The notes: generated from the letters alone by a model not told the origin. Positions 35,002 to 45,772 are shown, numbered from the stretch's first letter. The stretch is 64,000 nucleotides of DNA from Dryomyza anilis (GCA_951804985.1 OX638131.1:89044349-89108348), one strand, 5' to 3'. Numbers and translations are program-made.

Positions 35002-36322
35002 ACAAAACGAGAAAAAATGTTTGCCATGGACATCGCATATATCAATTCTATATAAATTGCGGTTGCTGATTTTGACTGCATACTTAGTTTTTTTCTATTC
35101 CCTAGTAGACATTTTGGTAGGGCCATGGTCATGAAGTGATCATGTCATTATTTGAGATGATCGGGATATGACGAGGCCCATAATGTCCTTGTAACGCAGT
35201 GTCCTGACAATGTATTGACCTCAGTCCATGATCATGTACTGATCGCGCAATTCCCCATTTTATTATTTACCCGACAATTGCCTTGTCAGAGCCCGAGCAT
35301 AATAGGGTTTCTCTCATTAATCTCGATCATTGACTGATGCTAATTTCGTTATGAGGAACAAATAATGTAGCTATGATCGGGAACATTGACTGTTTAGATA
35401 ATGTAAACCCTGCTATGGTAAGCATGATAAGGCATGCAAAGGCAATGATCATATTTTCTCTAATAGGGCTTACCCAACGAAAACCCGATTATTTCCTGTT
35501 GGCGCATCGGGTAAATTTCTACTAGGGTTACATAACGTTTTTATGTAAATGGCTCTTGAATTTTTAGGCCTTTTTCAGCCCCTTTTTAGAATTAAAAAAA
35601 TACAGACCCTTACACAAAAAGTTTTCCAAAGAATTGTAAACCTAATTTTTATTTCAATTGTCGAGACTAATTAAAGTATACCAATAAATACTATTATTCC
35701 GATAGGGTTTTATGATATTTGAATCTAAACTCGGAAAATATTGATTTTTTAGTAATTGGAAAAAAACTGAGTAAGCAATAAGAATAAGCATACTTTAGAT
35801 ATGATGTAATGATATTTTCGGATTATCGCATTAGTGCTTTTGTTGAAAACTGATTGTATAAAAGAGTACCAAAATTAAGTCCTCTGGGAATTTTTTAAGA
35901 AGTGGATCAATGAAAAAAAAAATATTAATTTTGATTAGTTTAGACAATGCTCTAGATAACCATACATAATTTATTGGTTTATCATTAAATCCTAAATAGC
36001 AAAAAAAAAAAAACAATTTATTCCGAGTATAGATACAATTATCTAAAAAACGTATTGCAATATTAGCATTCTTTAGTATATTAAAATTATTTTGGACAAT
36101 TTAAAGAAAAATTGCGTTTAAGATTTTTTCTTGAACTATTTTTCCAAAGAACTATATTTTTTATTCAAAGCAGTTGGTGAGAAATATGCTTAAAAATACT
36201 ATGTCACTTTTTTCCAAAAACGTTACGCAATAGAAAAAAAACTGAGTATGCAGTCAAACTCAGAACCAGCTAATTATATAATTTTAATGTATGGGATGTC
36301 CATGGCAAGAAATGTGTTGATC
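35002..36322. mobile_element. Long-TIR element, about 100-bp arms, with nested MITE
   Basis: Left arm about 35,002-35,099 (TTTGCCATGGACATC, TTTTGACTGCATACT) pairs with right arm about 36,224-36,320 (AGTATGCAGTCAAA, GATGTCCATGGCAA). Its interior is AT-rich without a transposase frame. Another MITE lies directly inside the left arm. Confidence 0.65.
35100..35527. mobile_element. 428-bp MITE with CCCTAGTAGA termini
   Basis: Left end CCCTAGTAGACATTT, right end AAATTTCTACTAGGG. More GC-rich than its surroundings, with recurring ATGATC words. Non-coding. Confidence 0.65.
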
Positions 36323-36444
36323 TTTTCTGATCTATTCTAAAATTAAAATTTCTGAAATTCTGAATGAAGTTTTTTTGAGTTATACTTCGAAATGTTGTAG
36401 TTCTTGTGTGAGTAAATTCGGTTTTTTGTTTAGACATTCAACAT

Positions 36445-36804
36445 GTAGCGTCGGTAGTTCAAAGTTAGTGTCGACGTAAATATAGCAACCGATATTAATT
36501 GCATTCATTAATCAAAGTTAGTGCATTGGACTGCGAGCAGAATGATCCCATTTTCAAGTCTGGACTGGGGCTAACAACATCTTTTCATAGAAAACATTTT
36601 ACTAGACCGCGCTACCTTTCGGCAGTAAATGGCAAACCTACGAGAGTAAAATATTGCTTATAAAAAGCTCTCACCCGCCGTTCAGATTCGGCATTAAACT
36701 GTAGGTCCCACTACTTTGAGTATAAATATAACATGCTCAGCTCAAAATGGTAAAAGAGCTCGGCCTAAGTTATTATAGAACTGTAGCGTAAAACTATTAT
36801 TATT
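36445..36804 (+). mobile_element. tRNA-derived SINE family A, copy 4, with internal insertion
   Basis: ATTCAACAT flanks it at 36,436-36,444 and 36,805-36,813, a clean target duplication. Within the tRNA-like head a roughly 42-bp piece of family C end (TCGACGTAAATATAGCAACC and onward) interrupts the A box and is flanked by CAAAGTTAGTG on both sides. The body is more diverged than in other copies. Confidence 0.8.
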
Positions 36805-37041
36805 ATTCAACATTTGGACCAAAAGTAACTTTAATTCATAAACAGAAATCGGTTAAAATATTTCACTTGAAACTGGAAACCAGAACAGAAAACCAAAGGG
36901 AGAAAAAATTAAACGCAATAATTAAATGAAAGCAGTAACATAGAACTGATAATTCGAAACTGTATCGTTTTAAAACTCAAAACTATCACCGAATCGAGGT
37001 AGTAAATTGAAACCGAAAAAATCAAAACCATTATTTCTTTA

Positions 37042-37401
37042 GGCACCGATATTAATTGCATTCATTGATCAACCCAGCAATTAAATTCACTAATTTAATG
37101 AAAACATTTGCTATTTTTGTTATATAAGCAATTGCGTTCGCTAATATAAATATTTGTACGTCCATGCAGCAAATAATTTAGTCAGTTTAGCAAATATAAT
37201 TGCTGAAACCGCGTCGACTAATTAATTTGCTGCATTGATGTACAAATATTCATATTAGCAAACGAAATTGCTGAATTAACGAAGAATTGTTATTATTAAA
37301 TTAGTGTTTTTATTAAATTAGTGAATTTCATTGCTGGATTATTGATTAATTAATGCAATTAACATCGGTTGCTATATTTACATTGATTATTTTTTTCTGT
37401 G
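37042..37401. mobile_element. CACAG MITE family C, copy 2 (left end lost)
   Basis: Starts within the arm at CACCGATATTAATTGC and runs through the palindromic centre to TTTTTTCTGTG. It gives the empty-site sequence for the SINE insertion at 32,460. Confidence 0.7.
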
Positions 37402-38097
37402 TTCATGTTTTAAAGTGCATTTATAGTTTTTATTTTATTTGATATTCTTTCGAGTGTATTTTTTGCACGAGTGCTTCTGAGCCGGTAACTTTGTGTCCGG
37501 CTGGACTTGATCAATAACCAACATTTTTTGTTGTTGTTGTTGTCATTTATATCATTATTTTTTACGTTTTGAAATTTTATTATTTTAATAACTACAAATT
37601 AGTCGGCACTCAAGTGAGCTTGCAGTGGCTGCTTTCACTTGATGCAATAAATTACGCAAATTAGCATCACATATAGCGGAGAGATAACAGATCAACTTTG
37701 TATATTAAAAAAAGTTTCTTAATTAGTCAAGAATATTATTTAATGTGATGTGTTTGATGATAATTGCACTAAACACATTAGTTATGCAGATGTTAAGGGT
37801 TTTGTTACTCAATATGATATGGTCTAAACCAGTAGGGAAGGTCAGGCCTTATGGGAATTTTCATAGTTGGTCTAATGAAATTTGGAAGTTCTTTGAATGA
37901 GGTAGTCAATAAAAAGTGACGATAAATATACCACATATTTTGATTGCGAAATATTTAAAGTGATGCAGTGTTCACCAGGCATTAATAAACCTGAAAATAT
38001 CTAAAAACTTGTATAGGTGAAATGATTTTCATTATGTATGTGCCCCATTTAAATTTTTCTTAGAGAACCACAAGTCGTTTTGAAACATTATTTTATA

Positions 38098-39903
38098 TAG
38101 GGGAACCTGTGGTAAAGTGTTTCTGTACTTAGGATTTAAATTTCTCGAGAAATTCCAAAACTCTCGTGATTTGCTTTTTAAATGCTGCTTCGATTCCGAA
38201 ACTCTTACTATTTGCTTTTAAATGATGCTTTGACTCGAAAGCTCTTACTCTTACTTTGTAATGATGCTTCGATTCCAAAACTCCCACTATTTGTTTTCTA
38301 AATACGTCTTCATTTCCAAAACTCTCACTCTTTGCTTCTTAAATGATGCTTTGACTCGAAAGTTCGTAGTCTTACTTTTTATGTGATACTTCGATTCCAA
38401 AACTCTCACTATTTGTCTTTTAAATGCTGCTTCGATTCCAAAACTCTCTCTCTTTGCTTCTTAAATGATGCTTCGACTCGAAAACTCTTACTCTTACTTT
38501 TGAAATGATCCTTCGATTCCAAACTCTCACCATTTGTTTTCTAAATACGTCTTCATTTCAAAAACTCTTACTCTTTGCTTCTTAAATGATGCTTCGACTC
38601 GAAAGTTCGTAGTCTTACTTTTGAAATGATCCTTCGATTCCAAACTCTCACCATTTGTTTTCTAAATACGTCTTCATTTCAAAAACTCTTACTCTTTGCT
38701 TCTTAAATGATGCTTCGACTCGAAAGTTCGTAGTCTTACTTTTTATATGATACTTCGATCCCAAAACTCTCACTATTTGCCTTTTAAATACTGCTTCGAT
38801 TCCAAAACTCTCTCTCTTTGCTTCTTAAATGATACTTCGACTCGAAAACTCTTACTCTTACTTTTTAAATGATCCTTCTATTCCAAAACTCTTATTTCCT
38901 AAATACGTCTTCATTTCCAAAACTCTCACTCTTTGCTTCTTAAATGATGCTTCGACTCGAAAGTTCGTGGTCTTACTTTTTAAATGATCCTTCGATTTCA
39001 AAACTCTCACTATTTGCTTTCTAAATACGTCTTAGTTTCCAAAACTCTCATTCTTTGCTTCTTAAATGATGCTTCGACTCGAAAGTTCGTAGTCTAACTT
39101 TTTAAAAGATGCTTCGATTCCAAAACTCTCGCTCTTTGCTTATGATTCAAATATATATACTTTGAAGTAACTAAGAAACCAACCTAAAAAACAATTGTCA
39201 AGTGCTTCTTAATATGGCTCAACTTGTGTGACTTTTTCTCATTTTCAATTAGAAGGGTATATTTAAAATAATTGAATGTTGTATATCTTTTCAAATACAA
39301 ACTGGTTTTGTAAATAATTTAACATTGCTTAAATAATGTTAAGATATGATGATATTGCGATATTGGCGTAATGTGGGAAACACTTTCTGGGGTAAAGTGG
39401 GAAACGTAATTTAAGCAATGTTTTCTGTAAATTTAGCGAAAATATTGTGTTATTATTTAATTGGTTTTTGATATTTTCTTAACATAACTACTGAGATGTT
39501 TATGAATTTAAGCATTCTTTCTTTTCATTTTTTCTTGCATTACCATTCTATATTATTACCTCATTGTAATGTTTATTTATCCTTAATATATTTGACTATG
39601 TTGTAAAAAAAAAAACAAAAAAAAAACAAAACATATAAAAGAAAGAGTCAATTAGCGTTTTGGTAAAAATTTTAAAGTTTCCCACTTTACCCCAGGATTC
39701 TTCAAAAGTTCCGAAATTGTGCAGTTGCGAAAAATCACTCCAAAATCAATTAAAACGCACATAAATGGTATTCTGTTGATGTAAAACGTTAGATCATGAA
39801 TCAGTCTATGGAATAGACCCTTCAAAAGAATTAAAAAAAATATTCAAATGTACTTTTTTGAAGAAAATCAAAACGTATCCCACATTATCCCAGACTCCTC
39901 TAT
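38098..39903. mobile_element. TIR element carrying a satellite array
   Basis: Ends GGGGAACCTGTGGTAAAGTG and (reverse) GAGGAGTCTGGGATAATGTG agree at most positions, with TA at both edges. Inner copies of GGGGTAAAGTGGGAAAC (about 39,390) and its complement GTTTCCCACTTTACCCC (39,675) add more inverted structure. Most of the left half is a tandem array. Confidence 0.55.
38150..39140. repeat. 40-bp satellite with higher-order structure
   Basis: About 24 monomers of roughly 40 bp, each starting CTTCGA or CTTCAT and containing AAACTCTYACT. Three types alternate: CTTCGATTCCAAAACTC, CTTCATTTCCAAAACTC and CTTCGACTCGAAAGTTC. A three-monomer block of about 121 bp is duplicated almost exactly at about 38,512 and 38,633. 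Confidence 0.85.
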
Positions 39904-40065
39904 TTGAACATAGCGTCAAAGGTTTTTAAAAAATATTCACTTCGTTCGGTACAAAGTAAAACTCGGTATAAAATAATATTTAGTATTTTATAAAGTATTT
40001 GAACCTAAGTGGTGGGGTAACTGATCACAATAGACTGATCATGTCCATGTTCAATATCATTGGTA

Positions 40066-41235
40066 CACAGAAAAAATAATCGACGTAAATATGACAACCG
40101 ATATTAATTGCTTTCGTTAATCAATCCAGCAATGAAATTCACTAAATTAATTAAAAAAATAGCTATTCTTCGTTAAATTAGCAATTTCGTTTGCTAATTT
40201 GAATATTTGTTTTTTTTTTTTTTTTACAAATTAACCAACGCGCAGGGGATGCTCCTCATTCATGCAATGCACAGTGTTGATCGTAAGAAAGTATTATAGG
40301 TTAAAGGGAGGAGAAAAGATGGAGTAGTGTCGGTGGATGTTTGCTTTAAATTTACCAATATTAAAACTGTCGGGAAAAACACACGCAGGGAGATTGTTCC
40401 ACAAACGTATCGTGCGACTGAAGAACGAATTATCTCTGTAATGCGTGGTTCTGTTGAGAATCGAGTGGACTACGAAGGGGTGGGCTTGGTTCGACGCCCG
40501 AGTAGAACAAGAGAATACACGACCTGGTGGAATCAGGCCATGTATTTCCCCCGAACACTTACCATTGTAATACCTATAAAACAGGCTTACACACCCTACG
40601 GTCCGTCGGTGCTCAAGAGAACCAAGAGATGATGAAATATTTTCATCCCCTATTAAATATATTGCTCGTTGTTGGATTCGATCCAGGAACTCCAAGGAAG
40701 ATTTTGAAGCCCCTGCCCATATGTGCAAATTGTATTCCATCTTAGGCCGAATATAGATGGTGTAGACAATAAGCAAGTCAGCGGGAGTGAAGTATGTCTT
40801 ACAACCGAGGCACTTGGCCGCTTCTTTCGACACATCAAATATGTGATCATTCCAACGGAGGTCACATTGAATTGACATACCCAGAACGTCAAGAGCAGCT
40901 GACTGCGCAATATCCACAGAGTCCATATTGTGGGGAGGGTGGGGTGAATCCATTCTTTTGTGAGATAACAGACAACATTGGGTCTTGCTTGCATTAAAAT
41001 CAACTCTATTAGCAAGACCCCACTCGGAGATTGTTTAAGTATCTTGTATCATTCATTGTGCGCCTTTTACTCTCAATCTCCAAAGAGGTTGGGCGCTTGT
41101 TGACCGAATATGAATGACAATTAAAGAATGAAGAATAGCAAATGTTTTCATTAAATTTGTGAATTTAATTGCTGGATTGATTAATAACTGCAATTAATAT
41201 CGGTTGCTATATATACGTCGATTATTTTTCCTGTG
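40066..41235. mobile_element. CACAG MITE family C, copy 3 (with LINE inside)
   Basis: Begins CACAGAAAAAATAATCGACG and ends CGTCGATTATTTTTCCTGTG, flanked by TA/TA. The central palindrome is missing where a LINE fragment has entered. Confidence 0.75.
40210..41120 (-). pseudogene. 5'-truncated non-LTR retrotransposon, copy 2
   Basis: The poly(T) run at 40,210-40,224 marks the 3' end on the minus strand. An open frame (about 40,953-40,294) covers the region after the reverse transcriptase core (RWNDHIFDVSKEAAK, IRPKMEY, RIQQRAIYLIGDE, WNNLPACVFP). It is truncated before the catalytic motifs, so inactive. Closely related to the fragment at 12,826-14,098. Confidence 0.85.
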
Positions 41236-41369
41236 TATATGAGTAATCAAACTTTGAAGTTTCATTAAAAAAGCACTTCTAGTTTTCCATTAATCCTGAT
41301 TTCAACAGACTGATGAACGGACATTGCTAAATCAAATCTGGAGGTTCCGTTGATGTATCAAACTAATGA

Positions 41370-42715
41370 ACAAATTCATAATGTTGATAAATTCTATAAA
41401 TTTATGAATTTTAATTATATCATTTAATAAAATGCCAATAATGCTAAAAACCTTAAATCATATTTTACATTTAGGTAACATATAAGGTGTTGAGTCAAAT
41501 CGATTTATCAGTTTAGAGAAATAATTTTTTCAAATATATAATTTTAGAATATACAATTTTTATTTTCGCAAATATTTGTTCAATAAATAACTGCCATTTT
41601 CTAAGCTAACGTCAAAAAACTTAAAATTGATTATTTTTGCATTTTTGTATTATATTAGTTGATCAAAGTTATAAAATTATATAAATAAAAATAACTTATT
41701 TTGCATAAAGACACATGTCAATTATCTACAACTTTAACTGTCACTTTGAGTGACAAATATATTCAAAACCAGTAAGGAAGATTAAGTCACATGATACGGA
41801 CCTGTGCATGGGGTAAAAGATACAGACTTGGTGAATATATATTAGTGGGATATTTAGTTAATATACAGCAGTTATGGAATCGTATTATTAGGTGTACCAT
41901 CTGAACTTAGTTGTCGTTTAAAACTCATTTAAATTGTATAGTTTTAACAGATTATTAATGCTTACTTTATTAGGCCTACACAAAAACAAAAAAACATTTT
42001 TGTATTATATATACCTATTTTAAATCGAAATATCTGAATAGTTGGAAATTAATTTGATTTATCTCTTCCGCCTGAATTCTCGTAATTTTCTCTATATCTG
42101 TCAAGTATTCACTTTTTATTTGCTTTAATTTTATTGCGTTCTGAAAAAAAAAATATTTTCTGCTAATTGACTACAAAGTGGGTGTTTCCCGTCAGGCTAA
42201 TATATTAAATAAATTGCCTAAAGTTTTGCAATAAATTAGCGAACTAATTTGTCAACAGAAATCGATAATAAATAGTCGCTTGTAATTTATGCAATATTTT
42301 TAATTTATTACACTAATAGAAGTATTCTTATTTAAGACAATAAATTTAAACAAATAAAGTAGAAAATTTGCATAATGTGTTAACAGTTTTAGCAAATATT
42401 TCATGTTCGAATAATATTTGTATTTTAACGAAAATATATTTTACAAACATTCACTGCAAATATACACTTCATATTTCGTTCGTTCTCTAAACGATGGTGC
42501 ATTGATGAACAATTCATAATATTAATGACTACAAAACATAAATGTTATGTATTCATCATCAGTGAATGACCTTAAACTTGTTCTTAGATTTAAAAAAGTG
42601 TATCTAAAGAATACTGTCTTCAATACATACAGTTCTCAACTGTTTTTTGTTAAATTTTGAAATATTTTATACTAAATAATTATGGACATCAATCAACACT
42701 GTAAATTCTACATAA
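41370..42715. other. Gene-free AT-rich stretch
   Basis: No frame or organised repeat that I can support. Confidence 0.5.
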
Positions 42716-42719
42716 TATG

Positions 42720-43625
42720 TAGTCACTATCATGCCAAAGGGGTGAATGTGCAATTTATGATATTTGCGTTTTTTTACATTTTTGAATGTAGTTTATTCTC
42801 AAGTATACTGTGCCAAAATCGCGTGTCATTTTGTTGGATATTTCTAGCCTCAAAAGAGGGCGAATTTGAAAAATTGAAAATCTTGTCATGCCAAAAGGGC
42901 GAATCTTTTTGTTTTTTCACAATAAATTTTTATTGGAATAAGATAAAATAGTTGTGTGAAGGCATTTATTATTTGATTTCAAAGCACCTATCGATCTGCA
43001 TCATTAATTAAAAATATTTTGCCAAACATTAATTTACCATTTGTTATTTGCAGGAAACATTTTTTTGGCAAACTATTTATAATTAATGATGCAGTAGGTA
43101 CTTTGAAAACAAAAAATAATTTTCTTTACATCACTAGTTATCTTGTACCATTAAAGAGTTATAGCAAAATAATGAAAAGATTCGCCCTTTGGCATGCCAA
43201 GATTTTCAATTTTTCCAATTTCTCCGTTTTTTTTGCTATATTTTTTATTGGTACAAGATAAAATAGTTATATAAAGGTATTAATTATTTGTTTTTAAAGC
43301 ACCTATCGATCTGCAACATTATTTAAAAATATTCTGTCAAACAGTTTTTCCTGCAAATAACAAATGGCAAATTAATGTTTGCAAAATATTTTTAATTAAT
43401 GATGCAGATCGATAGGTGTTTTGAAAGCAAATAATTAATATATTTACATTACTATTTTATCTTGCGCTAATAAAAAGTTATAGCACAAAAAACAAAAATA
43501 TTTGCGTTTTGATCAGGATATAGCCTCACAAAATCCCTATTGATAATTCAGAAGGTTGTCCAAATCTAAAGATATTTTATATACGTTATAATAATTGACG
43601 AAAAAACCAAAATAACAGAAAATAA
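42720..43625. mobile_element. Foldback element family F, copy 3 (right end lost)
   Basis: Left terminus CACTATCATGCCAAAGGGG as in copy 2, followed by two palindromic units like copy 1 (GGGCGAATCTTTTT at about 42,898, complement at about 43,180). The right terminus is missing beyond AAAATAACAG. Confidence 0.7.
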
Positions 43626-44479
43626 CAGATCTGTGTTTTATCTTATGGATTTAAGAGAATAATATCTAAGAATATAATATATAATAATATTTAAATATAA
43701 TATAATATCTAAACTACTTGAGAATCACAAAATGTTTGTCGAGTTCTTTGACTTAAATAGAAATTTTAGTCGACTCATAAGCGAAACTGATGGTTTTAGC
43801 CAGACTAGTAAGATTAGAAACATGATCTCGAAATTATCATGTTTTATGTAATATGGTTTTGCACCTAATTTTAACTTTTGGAAATTAAGACATAGAAATG
43901 TAGGGGGTAAATATTTAACAAATTTGCAATATCTTCTTAGATTTTAAAATATGATATAGTTTTACTGAATAATATAAAAAAAAATAATTTGTTTAATCAT
44001 TAAAAAAACATAGACCTAAACTTCTATAAAATATAACTTATTTTTCGCCTAAAATACCGGAATCTGTTGTCGAATTCTGTTTATTAGTTGATTTTTGTCT
44101 GCCTGTTTAATTTACAACCCAAACCACTTAAATAAATTCTCAAAAATTAAGTGATAAAGTTGAACAATGCCGTGCGAGTGCAAATATAGAATGGTACAAC
44201 AAAACTGATGCGGCCCTAATAGCAGACAGACGACTCTAATCCAGACATAAACAGTACCAGTCCAGTCAAAAAATAATATGCAACAACTGTGATAAAAACA
44301 ACGATCGACCACCACTGAGCAGAACAAACAACAACAGTGATAGCGCCAAAGACACACGACGGACCGCACGATCAGCAGCTTAGCAGAGACCAAAACCAGA
44401 GACAGGCTGTTACAGCGAGAGCCTTTCTGTTGGCAGACAAACAAAAGGCTTAACCAAGGCAACCACCGAAGGCGTCAGA

Positions 44480-44486
44480 CTACCTG
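44480..44486 (-). promoter_or_regulatory. CAGGTAG (Zelda/TAGteam-type) site, left copy
   Basis: CTACCTG on the plus strand, 369 bp before the bZIP ATG. In Drosophila this exact heptamer is the binding site of the zygotic activator Zelda. It is kept at the equivalent place in the right copy. Confidence 0.5.
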
Positions 44487-44597
44487 CCCTGCTTGTGTTC
44501 AACAATTCCCAACATGTTTACCGAAGATCACTGATAAACAAGTTGCTCGATTAGTAAAGATCACTGCGTGGTTTTATGACGTTGTTTTGAATTTCGG

Positions 44598-44843
44598 ATG
44601 TGTTTTGCTAAAATGAAAATCGAGAAAACTATTTTGTGCGTAAACAAAACAATAAAATGCGGCGGCCGCGAAAACTGTTTGCCTGATAAGAAAAATCGTC
44701 AAAATTGTCATCATATAAAACAATCAGCGATCGTGCAGCAGAATATCAGTCACATTGCAGACAGCAGCGCAGTAGCAGCAGCAATTAGAAAAAGATTTCA
44801 AATTATTAAAAGAAAATTTATAAATAATTCAAATAATTATTAA
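44598..44843 (+). CDS. Upstream ORF in the bZIP leader, left copy
   Basis: 81 codons starting 251 nt before the bZIP ATG and stopping 5 nt before it, in another frame. Only the first 31 codons (MCFAKMKIEKTILCVNKTIK onward) are shared with the right copy, where a 1-bp difference ends the frame after 39 codons. I read it as a regulatory upstream ORF or chance frame in the leader, not a conserved protein. Confidence 0.3.
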   Translation: MCFAKMKIEKTILCVNKTIKCGGRENCLPDKKNRQNCHHIKQSAIVQQNISHIADSSAVAAAIRKRFQIIKRKFINNSNNY

Positions 44844-44848
44844 AGAAA

Positions 44849-45772
44849 ATGGCATTTGTCCGCAAACAACATTTACCTGAGTTGGAACAAATCAACTACA
44901 AACACAAAAAGTTCGATCAACGCAAGCGATCGCGTGATGAGCAGCAGGAGGAGTCGTCCATGGACTTGGTAACAGCATCAACGTCTTCAACTGCATCACC
45001 GCCTAAGGTGCAACGTCTGAGCGACAGTCCGCTCACCATAAGTTCGGAGTCAAACAACTCCGACTGCGAGATTCTAGATGTCGGCGACATTTACAGCGAC
45101 AACATCTCGGCAACAACATCGGCACCAACACCAACACCTCCACCGCAAAAACGCAGACGCCTCAATACAGTGCCTACAACAGTTTTCGACGTGACTTCAT
45201 CATCATCAACATCTTCATCACCAACACCAACTGCAGCAACAACATCTCGCACTCCTGCTCTTTGGCCACGTTTCACCTCAACACCCAACGTAGTCATGTC
45301 ACCTCCACCGCCACCATCTTCCGCTTCACCCGCACTATCCACCTCAGCCACGGCCGCTATACTGCCCAAGATCAGCGATGAAACACTGCAAATCATCTGC
45401 AAATATCACGGCAACATGGTGCGCCAATTTCCTAAGAAGGAGCGCACGCCCAAAGATCAAGAGCGCCGCAACAAGAACACGATCGCCTGTCGCATGAGTC
45501 GGCGCGTCAAGAAGCTGGAACACATCGCCATCGAGGAGCAGTACAAGGAGTTCAGCGCGCAGCATCTGGAGATCGTGGAGGCATCGATGCGCGCCTCCGC
45601 TTATCTCAATCATTTGATGATGCAAATGGCCGCTGTGGAAGATGGTACGACAGATCAGCAGATGCTGCTCGATCTGGATCAGTCGATGCTGAGTAAAACG
45701 ACGACGAGGGTATTGCGTGATAAGAAACCTTTTTCTATCGATTACCTTACCGGGAATGACAGCAGCAACTGA
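44849..45772 (+). CDS. Intronless bZIP transcription factor, left copy
   Basis: 307 residues. ATG in context GAAAATGG. The N-terminal third is charged and Ser-rich (KHKKFDQRKRSRDEQQEE), with an acidic-hydrophobic motif SDCEILDVGD at 71-80, a nuclear-localisation-like QKRRRL at 100-105, and long Ser/Thr/Pro runs at 117-170. The bZIP lies at about 196-258: NTIACRMSR (210-218) matches N-x2-A-[A/C]-x2-S-R. At heptad positions counted from it stand I, F, I, A and L, so the zipper is poor in leucine. Probably a nuclear DNA-binding protein, possibly needing a particular partner. The style recalls fly early-zygotic bZIP proteins such as sisterless A; orthology is untested. No intron is needed. Near-identical gene in reverse at 59,163-60,065. 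Confidence 0.85.
   Translation: MAFVRKQHLPELEQINYKHKKFDQRKRSRDEQQEESSMDLVTASTSSTASPPKVQRLSDSPLTISSESNNSDCEILDVGDIYSDNISATTSAPTPTPPPQKRRRLNTVPTTVFDVTSSSSTSSSPTPTAATTSRTPALWPRFTSTPNVVMSPPPPPSSASPALSTSATAAILPKISDETLQIICKYHGNMVRQFPKKERTPKDQERRNKNTIACRMSRRVKKLEHIAIEEQYKEFSAQHLEIVEASMRASAYLNHLMMQMAAVEDGTTDQQMLLDLDQSMLSKTTTRVLRDKKPFSIDYLTGNDSSN

Larger units (their letters stand above)
37828..41365 (-). mobile_element. Family T element broken into three pieces
   Basis: Pieces at about 37,828-38,097, 39,904-40,065 and 41,236-41,365 follow in order the sequence of the intact reverse copy at 54,174-54,913 (AACCAGT.GGGAAGGT; TATTTGAAC.TAAGTGGT; TATGAGTAATC, TTTCAACAGACTGA). The gaps are filled by two other elements. 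Confidence 0.65.

Noticed and set aside
44112..44462. Cys-rich 116-codon frame (minus) upstream of the left bZIP, and its relative at 60,504-60,722 (+)
   Set aside because: The frames are not kept between the two arms, which differ by indels; this is promoter-side DNA.
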